The notes under the pieces are model-generated. The model worked only from the letters and a program-made list of their open reading frames with translations, was not told the DNA's origin and did no database searches. DNA of 64,000 nt, from contig CATIUR010000003.1 in assembly GCA_949592205.1 (NCBI GenBank), positions 143,879,259-143,943,258 on the forward strand. The letters are read 5' to 3'. This DNA comes from Helichrysum umbraculigerum (taxonomy: Eukaryota; Streptophyta; Magnoliopsida; Asterales; Asteraceae). This document shows, piece by piece, positions 22,595 through 31,497 of this stretch. How positions within the stretch are numbered: position 1 is the stretch's first letter; each line of letters begins with the position of its first letter. The translations under genes were made by a program, and so were the position numbers.

Positions 22595-23305
22595 ATACAG
22601 CCCAGGGTTCTGAACCTGATCAGAATCACTATCTCTTGACTTCTTGGAGAAATCATAACCTTTCAGCTTGTCAATGACTTGCTCTAAGGTCATAGTAGAA
22701 TACCTAGTTTCGTTATCCTTAATCATAACGCCATACATTTCCCATTTAGAAGGCAAACCCTCAAGAAACTTGTCGGTTTTAGATACTTCTTCTTCAACAA
22801 TTTCATGGTATTCTAATTCACTTAGCAGATGGTAGAATCGTGTGACATAGGCATCAAGATCTTCTCCTTTTAAAGCTTTAAACATAGTAAACTGCTTTTT
22901 AAGAAGACTCCTCTTGCCAGCTCTTACCTGTGGACTTCCCTCACCTCTTTTCTCTAGAGCTTCCCAGAGCGTTCTAGCAGTATGAAAAGACTTGAGTTGA
23001 TGAGCAATCTCTTTAGGAAGACACATCTTTATGCATGAATGTGATTTATTCTCATTTCTGTAAGCTTCCTTCTCTTGATCACTCATGTTCGCATAGGTAA
23101 GAACCACAGTAGCATTTTGAACAGTTTGAGTAGGTGCGGTGTATCCACTCTTGATACACATCCAGATAGACAGGTCATGGAATCTACAGTAAGATTTGAA
23201 TCTGTCCTTCCAATTGTAGTAATCCTCGATTCTTAACAACTTAGGTGGAACGTTTGACTTTCCCACCTCGTGGTCCATTTCGATCATTCTACTTAAGTCA
23301 GACAT
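22595..23305 (-). pseudogene. gag: SIRE gag, 5' part (cut by G1)
   Basis: About 237 codons of copia-type capsid precursor before the G1 insertion point; the open frame runs on into the G1 LTR to 22511. The region with YYNWKDRFKSY, the LWEALEKRGEGS segment and the YVTRFYHLLSELE segment are typical of the UBN2/retrotransposon Gag capsid domain. The ATG at 23305 follows a motif-rich leader. The frame continues across the insertion into 13351-11246. Before G1 arrived, Gag would have been about 940 residues, consistent with the large SIRE Gag. Confidence 0.85.
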
Positions 23306-23338
23306 CTTAAAAATGTAAAATTAAACTGTTTCAGCGAA

Positions 23339-23537
23339 TTCAGAAAACTCAACTCGCAAGACTCAGCTCGACTCGCAGAATTCGTCGATTCGCAAGCCTC
23401 AGTTCGGATTGCTAAAAGATGTCGATTCGCAAGTGATGTCGATTCGCGAGGGATCTCGGTTCGACTCGCAAGCCTCAGTTCGACTCGCTAGTTCAACTCG
23501 GTTCGCAGGCGACGCTGGAACCCTAATCTCGACTCGC
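23339..23537. repeat. SIRE motif cluster, leader before gag
   Basis: Seven exact TCGAYTCGC 9-mers start at 23368, 23385, 23422, 23439, 23461, 23480 and 23529, with further partial copies between them. The cluster lies between the primer binding site and the gag ATG. Confidence 0.85.
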
Positions 23538-23734
23538 GAAATGGCTGTTAAACCCGAAAACGAATTTTTAAGGTATTTTTACGACTGAAACTTAAAATTT
23601 CGACCGTAAACAAACCCTAAAATGTCCAGAGAATGATTTTGATCGTTAGTATTGCAAGAATGCACGTAAAAACGACCCGAATCAAAAACGCAATAACACT
23701 AAAACTTATGAACACACTCGTATTTAGCCCGAAA

Positions 23735-23746
23735 GCTCTGATACCA
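23735..23746 (-). other. SIRE primer binding site (initiator tRNA-Met)
   Basis: On the minus strand TGGTATCAGAGC follows the 5' LTR after two bases. This is the standard plant initiator tRNA-Met primer site. Confidence 0.92.
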
Positions 23747-23748
23747 GA

Positions 23749-24339
23749 TGTAAGTCCCCTAGTTTTAGGATCGATAACTTCGTTATCTGTAGTATTAAGG
23801 TGCGGAATCCCTCAATACGGTGTTATCTTACTAACAACGAATATGTTCGTATTGCGTTTTAATAAAGCTTAACTTTAAACGATGAACCGTCAAAGCCTAG
23901 CCGTAGGTAATGTTTTCTCTGGTTTGCTGGAATCGCAGATCAGAAAATATGCAAAAGTTCTTTCGGTTGTTAAGGTTTTTCACGATTGAAACAACCTTTT
24001 ATATTTTGTCTCGGCTCGGCTCGCATGGGCCGGCGAGTTCAGCCCAACTCGCAGCCCAAGTCAGCCCAGTGACTCGGCTCGCCAAGTTTAGCCTTGCGGA
24101 TTCAGTTCTCATCTCGCCTCGTTATAACTCGAGACCTGAGAACTTAACTCACTTTGCATCAAACGTATATATTTATTTCGTCTTTAATAATTCGTCTAAC
24201 TTAACAAATCAATATGTTTAACGAATATCACTAACAAAACAAATATTCTTTTACAAATCCAAACCAATATACAAACACAATAATAATTACACTAGTCCTA
24301 TTTCAAGCTAGATCTGTTGTCACAATCTATGTCCCAACA
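23749..24339 (-). repeat. SIRE 5' LTR
   Basis: This 591-bp LTR is indistinguishable from the 3' copy, so the insertion is recent. It is flanked outside by GCAGG (24340-24344) and inside by the primer binding site. Confidence 0.95.
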
Positions 24340-24344
24340 GCAGG

Positions 24345-24790
24345 ACTGAAGGATTGCTCTGTGTGACTGTTGATGAGACCTTGAACCGAAAGGGGGATAT
24401 CCCTTTCGGTTGGCGATTCCCTATTGGTAACACCGACTACCGTTTGGATAGACGAGTTATACGCCACGAATGTCAATGGTCTCTTTCGGTATCAGAGCAT
24501 ATTTAATGCCTGTCATCAGTGCCCAACAACTGGTGGTTGGTCGGCTATTTATAATGCTTCACATGTCCTTCTTTTACCCATTTCGGTATCCCTCTATTGC
24601 CCTCTGGATATAAGTGCTACCGCCGCCATTTGCAGCATTAATTAGATGTGACAACTAATAAGACACTACCCTTCGGTAGGGAGAAGACCTGTGACTTGAT
24701 ATTTCCTTATAAGCCTGTTATGCTTTAAAGGTTCTCTTTTGGGTACAAGGTGTTTTGGTATCGGCATACCGATACGTAGGTACGTCATCA
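24345..24790 (-). repeat. Tat element 3' LTR, inner fragment
   Basis: This is the remainder of the split LTR, 446 bp; with 458-518 it makes 507 bp, exactly the length of the intact copy. It ends in TCA beside a purine-rich tract. It carries a TATAAATA box on the minus strand (24546-24553) and many TTCGGT motifs. Confidence 0.95.
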
Positions 24791-24801
24791 GCCCCCAATC
24801 T
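24791..24801 (-). other. Tat element polypurine tract
   Basis: The minus-strand sequence AGATTGGGGGC directly abuts the 3' LTR, the usual place for plus-strand priming. Confidence 0.75.
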
Positions 24802-25351
24802 ATTTTGGCAAAAAATCAGCGTTTTATGCCGAAATAGATTCATTTAATTTTTTTTTTAATTTTTTTTTTTTTGTAGTCGGCCGAAGCTAGGTAGGTCTGC
24901 GTAGTCGGCCTTGTCGTTAACCTTGTATGCTGACGCGTGTAAAGTAATCATTACGTTGTCATGTCAATCTGTCAGAAGGGCGCGTCGGTTAGCCAGGAGG
25001 GCGCGTTGGTACGCATTCCTGTAACGGTTATGTTTTCCTCTTATAAATATGTGTAAACCGGTCATTTTCACATTATTTCACTCCCTTGGCTCTGCGACCG
25101 AAAGGCATTTCTAGCACCGAAACCCTTCTGCTCTGCTGCCGAAAGTTAAATTCTTCCTCCGTTTAAGGTACTCTATTTCTTTTCCACCATATTATTATTG
25201 TGTTGTTATTTCCTTTTATAAAGGTCTTCCTGCCATGCTCCCCTTTCGGTCATAGTTGTACGGTACCGGACTTTATATGAGTTGTATGTTGCTTTCTGTT
25301 TTTATAGCCTTCCTTTTCCTTTCGGTATATGTAGTTATATAATCCTTCGAC
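24802..25351 (+). promoter_or_regulatory. Promoter and leader of the Tat antisense gene
   Basis: A plus-strand TATAAATA at 25042-25049 lies about 300 bp before the first ATG of the antisense gene. Downstream are ACCGAAAG-type motifs (near 25098, 25117 and 25244). This suggests a promoter independent of the LTR, on the strand opposite to gag-pol. It is inferred from the TATA box and gene order only. Confidence 0.5.
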
Positions 25352-27900
25352 ATGGCCGACGGTATGGCTATCGGCAAGTGGGATAAGAGCTTCTCTGTAA
25401 TGACTCAGACCAGTGTTAATATTTTTTGTGCCACCTTCAATATACCCATGGATCTTAACCCTACCGCTCCGGGACCCAATAAACGTATAGACAAGTTTTC
25501 GGAGGGTATGATAGGTGTTTATACCCGCTTTTTTAATTGTTCCAACCTGCGTATACCTTTTTCCCGCTTCTTCCTTACTGTGATGCAATATCACAATTTT
25601 CACATATCTCAACTAACTCCCGGTGCCGCTCTTAAAATTTCTTGTTTTGAAATTCAATGTCGATCCCTTGATTTCGAACCCACAGTTCCCTTATTTCATC
25701 GTTTCTATACCCTTAGCCGGAAGGGTAATTGGATTACGGTCGAGCTTTGACCGAAACCAATAGAAAGTTGCATCACCCAATACCCTACCAGTGTGAAGAA
25801 ATGGAAAGATCATTTTCTTATATCAAAGCTTCTGTCGTACCCTTTAAGATGGTTTGGAAACCCTTTGGTGCTGTTATAAAGGATGACATGCCCACCGACG
25901 CCGAAGCTGGGGCCGACCTTGTTAGGACATTGACCACAAACAAAATGCGTGTCCATAGCTTTTTTGAGCAAGCGATGGTCATTGCTGGAATTAGTCGGGT
26001 TTGGGCGGATGCGGATTCGATTCCGACTTTGATGTTCGAAGGGGCAGGTGTGTGTGACCTTGTTGCTTTCTGTTTCGGCTGTCGGCAGATGCTAATCTTT
26101 ACAGTTTGTTTATTTGAGCTAACCGTTTCTTTATTTTTGCGCAGAGATGAGTTTGAGAGCCTTCCTTCAGAAGAAGGACTTAACGGAAGTGACTGCCAGC
26201 TCTCGCCCGCGTCGGCCGGAAGAGTCAGTGCATACCTCTATTCGTCCAGATATCGTTGTTCACCCTTCGGACGAAACTGTACAGCTTGTTAAACCTGCAC
26301 CTTTACCTGAGATTTCTACCAAAGTTTCTCAGCCAAAAAGGAAAGAGGTTAGCGAAGCCGAAGGTGACAAGCAGCCGAAGAAAAGGCTTAAACGTGCAGC
26401 CCAACCTGCTAAATCTCCACCGAAGAAGAAAAAGCAGGTGGCCGAGTCTTCTCAACGTCAGCTAATTGATGAGTCAACCGATACCTACACCGAAGGTGAT
26501 ATTTCTGATTTTGATACTTACAACGATTCTTTTCCGGGTGGTACGCCCCCTGCTTCTGGGTGGTCCACCCCCGAAGTTTTTATGAATGATCCAGGCTTCG
26601 AGAAGCTGAAAAGTAGTCCAGGTGATCGGTGTATTGACCCGCAAGATGTTCTTCGTCTTATAGGTTCGAGACATGGGCGGCCATTGTCCACAGGTAACGT
26701 TGTCGGTGTCAGGCAGGAAGAGGTGGTGAATGTGGAGGACACGCCCAGCGGTGATCATGGGTCGGAAGGTAGGAATAGGTATGACGATGGTGGAGGTAGA
26801 TTTTTGGGAGAGGGTAGTAATTTGCAGAAGTTTGAGGAGTTTGCGAGTGGGGTAGATTCTGATGCGCCAAGGTCTCGGTATGCCGAAGTTAGTGCCGAGG
26901 AGCTGGAGGCGGAATACGGTGAGAAAATCTTTCGTCCTCAATGGGACATAAAAAATAAAGATGTTCTCAATGATCCCTTCGTCTGCCGAGAGCTGATTCG
27001 TGGGTTAGCTACTCACGGTGAGAAACGTGCCATGGCCACTAAATCCTCCATCCAGGTACGAAGATTAGTAATTTTAAATAAATCCAAACGAGGATTACGA
27101 AATGTTTTAGAGTATGATTTTTTCCTTTTGTGTAGGTTATGTCCGATTACTACTATCATGAGGCTGCCGCCGTTACTCATGGAAGGGAAGCTGTTCGTAG
27201 GTGGGAAGTATGTTATGAAGCCCTACGTCAAGAGAGGAAGAAAATGAAGAAAGCCTTTGCCGACCTCCAGGAACGTGATGCTCGCATTTCTGAGCTTCAA
27301 GCAAGGACTGATGAGAGTGTCTTGGATGAGGTTAACTTTTGGGTGGTGACCGAAAGGCTGCGTTTAATGGAGAAGAAGAGAGAAAAAGCTTTAGAGAAGG
27401 GTAGTCGTATGCAGCAGCGGATTGATGAGCTCTCCGCCTCCATTGCCGATCATGAAAGATCCCTAGCTACCGAAAGGAGCAGTGGCGCCGAAAGGCTTTT
27501 AGTAATTGAAAGGTCGAAGCAGCAGGTAATTGAGGAACTGACCAAGGAAAATGAAAAATTGCGGGAGGAACGTAGGTGGTTCGCCGCTCATTCTTCCGGT
27601 CATGCCTTCGAGACCCTTCGTCAGAGCTACGAATACTTGCAATCCGTTGCTGTTGTTCAAAATGCGGCTATAGCCTATGGTCGTCATGAGGGCGTGCTCC
27701 TTGGTTACCATAATTCGAGGATGAATGTCCCCATCGAGACGTCGGAGGGTTATGATAAAGAGGCCGAAAGTCGCCTAGACATTACTGCTGATGAGTTGGG
27801 GCAGGTGCAATATCCTTATCTTCAGAAGGTTGCCGAAAATGGTGACGTCTCGATTGATTATTTTAAAGCTATCAAACCTGCTCCAACCCCTGATACTTAG
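25352..27900 (+). pseudogene. Tat antisense gene, 'putative gypsy type transposase' family
   Basis: Three exons on the plus strand: 25352-26047, 26145-27055 and 27136-27900, joined at GT-AG sites with phase preserved. Exon 1 has the conserved block of the plant family annotated as 'transposase (putative) gypsy type' (NLRIPFSRFFLTVM, ALKISCFEIQCRSL, RFYTLSRKGNWIT). Exon 2 is low-complexity, with Lys/Pro-rich nuclear-signal-like stretches (KRLKRAAQPAKSPPKKKK). Exon 3 is a long coiled coil with a short C-terminal tail. Despite the family name it has no DDE transposase motifs; it is the antisense extra ORF known from Tat elements. Exon 1 is damaged by a TGA at 25748-25750 and a frameshift near 25812-25820. 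Confidence 0.75.
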
Positions 27901-28076
27901 AAATTTGAAAATTGTAGTTGATACGTTCCCGAATAATATTTTGCTGTAATATATTCGTCGGCCTCGCGCCGTTTGTCTATGATCCTTTTTTATTCCGTTT
28001 ATCACTTGCGTATGAACTGTTGTGTTTGTTAGGCTGTTTTTTGTTCGGCATCTGGTTAATTATGTCGTAATTCTTG

Positions 28077-28300
28077 TCATGGACCGAAAGCTATTGACAA
28101 TTTTTTATTTATATATCGGCGCTTGATTAGGCCGTAACTCTTGTCTTGGGCCGAAGGCTATTGACAATTTTTTATTTATATATCGGCGCTTGATTAGGTC
28201 GTAACTCTTGTCATGGGCCGAAGGCTATTGACAATTTTTTATTTATATATCGGCGCTTGATTAGGCCGTAACTCTTGTCATGGGCCGAAGGCTATTGACA
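28077..28300. repeat. 67-bp tandem repeat, 3.3 copies
   Basis: Three full 67-bp units and a partial fourth start at 28077, 28144, 28211 and 28278, nearly identical. Each contains GCCGAAGGCTATTGACA and TATATATCGGCGC. They lie between the convergent 3' ends of the antisense gene and the integrase frame. Confidence 0.9.
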
Positions 28301-28554
28301 GTTTTGTTGGTCAGTGATCGTTAAGCAAAGCGTCCTTTGCAGATTTATGTGACCTTAGGTTGAACATTTGCAACCTTTATTTCGGTACACCAATCTTTGT
28401 CGGTGTGCCGGAGCGTGTTAGAGAGGTAAGCTCAACCCTATGTCTTATATCAAATTGCCAAGTGGTAAACCGCTGCTCACAGCGTAAATATATTAATATT
28501 TATCAAAAGTACAATTGGGACTAGTATTTAAAATTAGTCCCCCTATCGGTATAT

Positions 28555-29193
28555 TCAAAAGTAGAATTTTCGGAGGTTAACTCCATTCCAACTTCTTGGC
28601 AATGCTTTTCCCTTTTCGTCCATGAGCTCGTAGGAACCGTTACCGTAAGCCCTGGCTATTCGATATGGGCCTTCCCATTTTGGACCCATCTTCCCCGGGC
28701 TCTGTTGTCTGCTTGCTTCATTCTTCCGTAGCACATAGTCTCCGACACGGAATGTCGAGAGCCTTACGCGCTGGTTATAGTATTGCTCTATCTTCTTCTT
28801 ATGGTTAGCCTCTCTGATGGCGGCTATTTCACGTCTTTCTTCTAATAAGTCCAAGTTTAGCAACAATTCCTTGTCGTTTCCGGCATCCCTTTCGCCTGAG
28901 GTTCGGTACGTCGGGATTCCGATTTCCGTCGGTATAATGGCCTCTGATCCGTAGGTTAGGCTGAAAGGTGTTTCTCCATGACTTGTTTTTATCATTGTTC
29001 TATGTGCCCACAGCACATGTGGCAAATGGTCCGTCCAATTGGAACCGTCCGTGTCTATCCGTGCCTTTAGTCCTTCTACAATGCTTCGGTTTATCCTTTC
29101 GACTTGACCATTTCCCTGTGGGTGAGCTACCGACGTGAATATTTGTTTCACATTCAATTCTTCGCACCATCCTCTGAAAGGGTTGTCTGCAAA
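28555..29193 (-). pseudogene. pol: Tat integrase, C-terminal part
   Basis: Continues the upstream pol frame after a TAG at 29194-29196. It holds the last catalytic Glu (GQVERINRS) and the integrase C-terminal segment (KMGPKWEGPYRIARAYGNGSY). No chromodomain follows, as expected for the Tat clade. The stop separates it from the first two Asp residues, so this copy cannot make complete integrase without readthrough. Confidence 0.88.
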
Positions 29194-31497
29194 CTACTTC
29201 CCGTTATCTGTGACAATTTCCCTAGGCACGCCGAAACGGCAGACAATGTTATCCCATACGAATTTCTTCACATTCTTCCCTATTATCCTCGCTAGTGGCA
29301 CTGCTTCGACCCACTTTGTAAAATAGTCTACTGCCACTAGGAGAAATTTTAATTTTCCCGGAGCTTGTGGGAAAGGACCAACTATATCCATTCCCCATTT
29401 GCGAAAGGGCCAGGCACTTACGACGGGTATCATATTCTGTTTCGGCGATTTGGGTATTGGTGCATGAATTTGACATGCCCTACACTTTCGTATCTCTTGT
29501 ACCGCATCCTGATGCATTGTAGGCCAGTAATAGCCTGCGTTCATCGCTTTTGCCACCACTGACCTTGGACCAGAGTGTAACCCGCATGAACCCTCATGAA
29601 TTTCTCTAATGACGTAATTGGCCTGAAGGGGTCCGACACACCGTAGCATCGGTCCCAAGTATGATCTTTTGTATAGAATCCCGTCTTCGACCTCGAACCA
29701 TAAGGATTTGGCAGCTATCTTTTGTGCCTCTCTCTCATCCTCCGGAAGGATAGCTTCGGTTAGGTACTTATAGATTGGTGTCATCCAGGTTGTCCCATCT
29801 TCGGTCACAACCAAATTTACTTCGTCGCACATGACCGAAGGCTTACCCAGTGTTTCCACGAGAACTTTTTTTGTTAGGTGTTCGAAAGCCACTGAGGCTA
29901 ATTTACTCAACGCATCTGCTTTGTGGTTCTTGCTTCGTGGTACTTGTTCTATCGTTGCTCTTTCGAAATTATTCATCAATTCTTTCGCTTTGTCTCGGTA
30001 CCTTTTCATCACGTTCCCTCTTGCCTCGTAGTCCCCATTTATTTGATTGGCTACTAGCTTCGAGTCTACGAAAACTTTTAACCTTTCAACACCTAATCTT
30101 GAGGCCAAGCGAAGCCCTGCTAGCAATGCTTCGTACTCTGCCTCATTGTTGGATGCATCGAAACCGAAGCGCAGTGCATACGTGTGCTCTATTCCCATTG
30201 GATCTGTAAGGATAAGTCCTGCACCAGAACCGAAGCTATTTGATGCCCCATCTGTGAATAAGCTCCATTCGGTTTCTTTTGGTACTTCCCCCGTCGGCAT
30301 CTCTGCAACAAAATCCGCCAATATCTGGCCTTTGATTGCTGTTCGTGACTGGTATTCAATGCCATGTTCGCCAAGCTCGATTGTCCCTTTTGCTAATCGA
30401 CCTGACACTTCCGATTTGTGCAGTACCTGCCGGATTGGCTGATCGGTTATCACGATTACTTGATGTGCCTGGAAGTATCGCCTTAGGCGTCTCGAGGCAT
30501 GAACCAAAGATAAAGCCAACTTTTCTAGAGGAGAATAATTCGTTTCCGGACCGTGTAGTGCCCGGCTAATGAAATATATGGGTAACTGTTTCCCTTCCCT
30601 TTCGGCCATTAATACCGCACTGACTGCTTCATTTGCTGCCGCCAGATATAGGTACAGTGATTCTCCTGTTTTCGGTGCTACAAGCATCGGTAGGGATACG
30701 AGAGCAAGCTTTATTTCCTCGAAGGCCCTGTCGGCTTCAACCGTCCATTTGAAGTTTCGTTTGTTTACACCGTTTTTCAATGTTTTAAAGAACGGAAGTG
30801 ATTTTTCGGCAGAGCGTGACAGATATCTATTTAATGCTGCCAATTTCCCGTTTAGGCTTTGGACCTCCTTTATTGTCTTCGGAGGACGCATGTCGACGAT
30901 AGCCTTTGTTTTGTCAGGGTTTGCCCTTATACCTCTTTCTGTGATGATATGTCCTAAGAACTTGCCTTCTTCCACCCCAAAAATACATTTTTTCGGGTTT
31001 AGTTTCATGTTAATCTTCCGGAGGTTGTCGAAGGTTTCTTGTACATCGGCAAGCATTACCTGCGGTGCCCTGCTTTTTATCACGATATCGTCGACATAGG
31101 CTTCCAGGTTTCTCCCAATCTGTTCCTTGAAACTTCGGTCGACCAACCGCTGATATGTCGCGCCCGCATTCTTTAGACCGAAAGGCATCTTTCGGTAACA
31201 GTATACCCCTTGATCTGTGTGAAAAGCTATTTTGTCTTCATCTTCTTTTGCCATCTGAATCTGGTGGTTCCCCTTGTATGCATCCAGAAAACATTTATAC
31301 TTGAAGCCAGAAAGAGCTTCGACCTTCCAAACTATTTCCGGTAGGGGGTAGGGGTCCTTCGGACAAGCGGCGTTAATATCCTTGAAATCGACGCACATTC
31401 TCCATGAACCGTCATTCTTCTTTACCATTACCGGGTTGGCGATCCAGGTACGGTACTTTACTTCCCTCACAATTCCGGCATTTACTAGCTTATCCAC
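29194..31497 (-). CDS. pol: Tat Pol: RT, RNaseH, second RNaseH, integrase N-terminus
   Basis: About 767 codons. RT has CVDFKDINAACPKD, MPFGLKNAGATYQRL and the catalytic YVDDIVIKS near residue 136. RNaseH follows (YLYLAAANEAVSAVL, FISRALHGPETNYSP), then the second, Tat-specific RNaseH near residue 417 (LFTDGASNSFGSG, NNEAEYEALLAGLRLA, ADALSKLAS). The integrase zinc region (HEGSCGLHSG, CRACQIHAP) and the first two core Asp residues (MDIVGPFP, VTDNGK) come last. The frame is the same as gag's but is cut off by TAA at 31498-31500 and TAG at 29194-29196. Confidence 0.92.
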   Translation of the reverse strand: MDKLVNAGIVREVKYRTWIANPVMVKKNDGSWRMCVDFKDINAACPKDPYPLPEIVWKVEALSGFKYKCFLDAYKGNHQIQMAKEDEDKIAFHTDQGVYCYRKMPFGLKNAGATYQRLVDRSFKEQIGRNLEAYVDDIVIKSRAPQVMLADVQETFDNLRKINMKLNPKKCIFGVEEGKFLGHIITERGIRANPDKTKAIVDMRPPKTIKEVQSLNGKLAALNRYLSRSAEKSLPFFKTLKNGVNKRNFKWTVEADRAFEEIKLALVSLPMLVAPKTGESLYLYLAAANEAVSAVLMAEREGKQLPIYFISRALHGPETNYSPLEKLALSLVHASRRLRRYFQAHQVIVITDQPIRQVLHKSEVSGRLAKGTIELGEHGIEYQSRTAIKGQILADFVAEMPTGEVPKETEWSLFTDGASNSFGSGAGLILTDPMGIEHTYALRFGFDASNNEAEYEALLAGLRLASRLGVERLKVFVDSKLVANQINGDYEARGNVMKRYRDKAKELMNNFERATIEQVPRSKNHKADALSKLASVAFEHLTKKVLVETLGKPSVMCDEVNLVVTEDGTTWMTPIYKYLTEAILPEDEREAQKIAAKSLWFEVEDGILYKRSYLGPMLRCVGPLQANYVIREIHEGSCGLHSGPRSVVAKAMNAGYYWPTMHQDAVQEIRKCRACQIHAPIPKSPKQNMIPVVSAWPFRKWGMDIVGPFPQAPGKLKFLLVAVDYFTKWVEAVPLARIIGKNVKKFVWDNIVCRFGVPREIVTDNGK

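Larger units (their letters stand above)
519..24339 (-). mobile_element. SIRE-type Ty1/copia LTR retrotransposon, interrupted by G1
   Basis: The element lies on the minus strand with LTRs at 23749-24339 (5') and 519-1109 (3'), both 591 bp and identical as far as I can read. Target duplication GCAGG is at 514-518 and 24340-24344. A PBS for initiator tRNA-Met and a PPT lie in the right places. Without the nested G1 element it is about 14.6 kb, long for a copia element because 6.7 kb follows pol. That region holds a spliced gene. The Gag-Pol order (protease, integrase, RT, RNaseH) is copia-type, and the large Gag plus a 3' gene fit the SIRE/Maximus lineage. Confidence 0.92.

Noticed and set aside
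23735..23746. tRNA-Met gene fragments suggested by TGGTATCAGAGC at four places
   Set aside because: These are primer binding sites beside 5' LTRs; no cloverleaf sequence surrounds them. I saw no tRNA or rRNA gene in the window.
24424..24645. 73-codon plus-strand ORF in the Tat LTR (also at 34057)
   Set aside because: It is present only because the LTR is duplicated; it overlaps the minus-strand TATA box region and has no recognisable domain.
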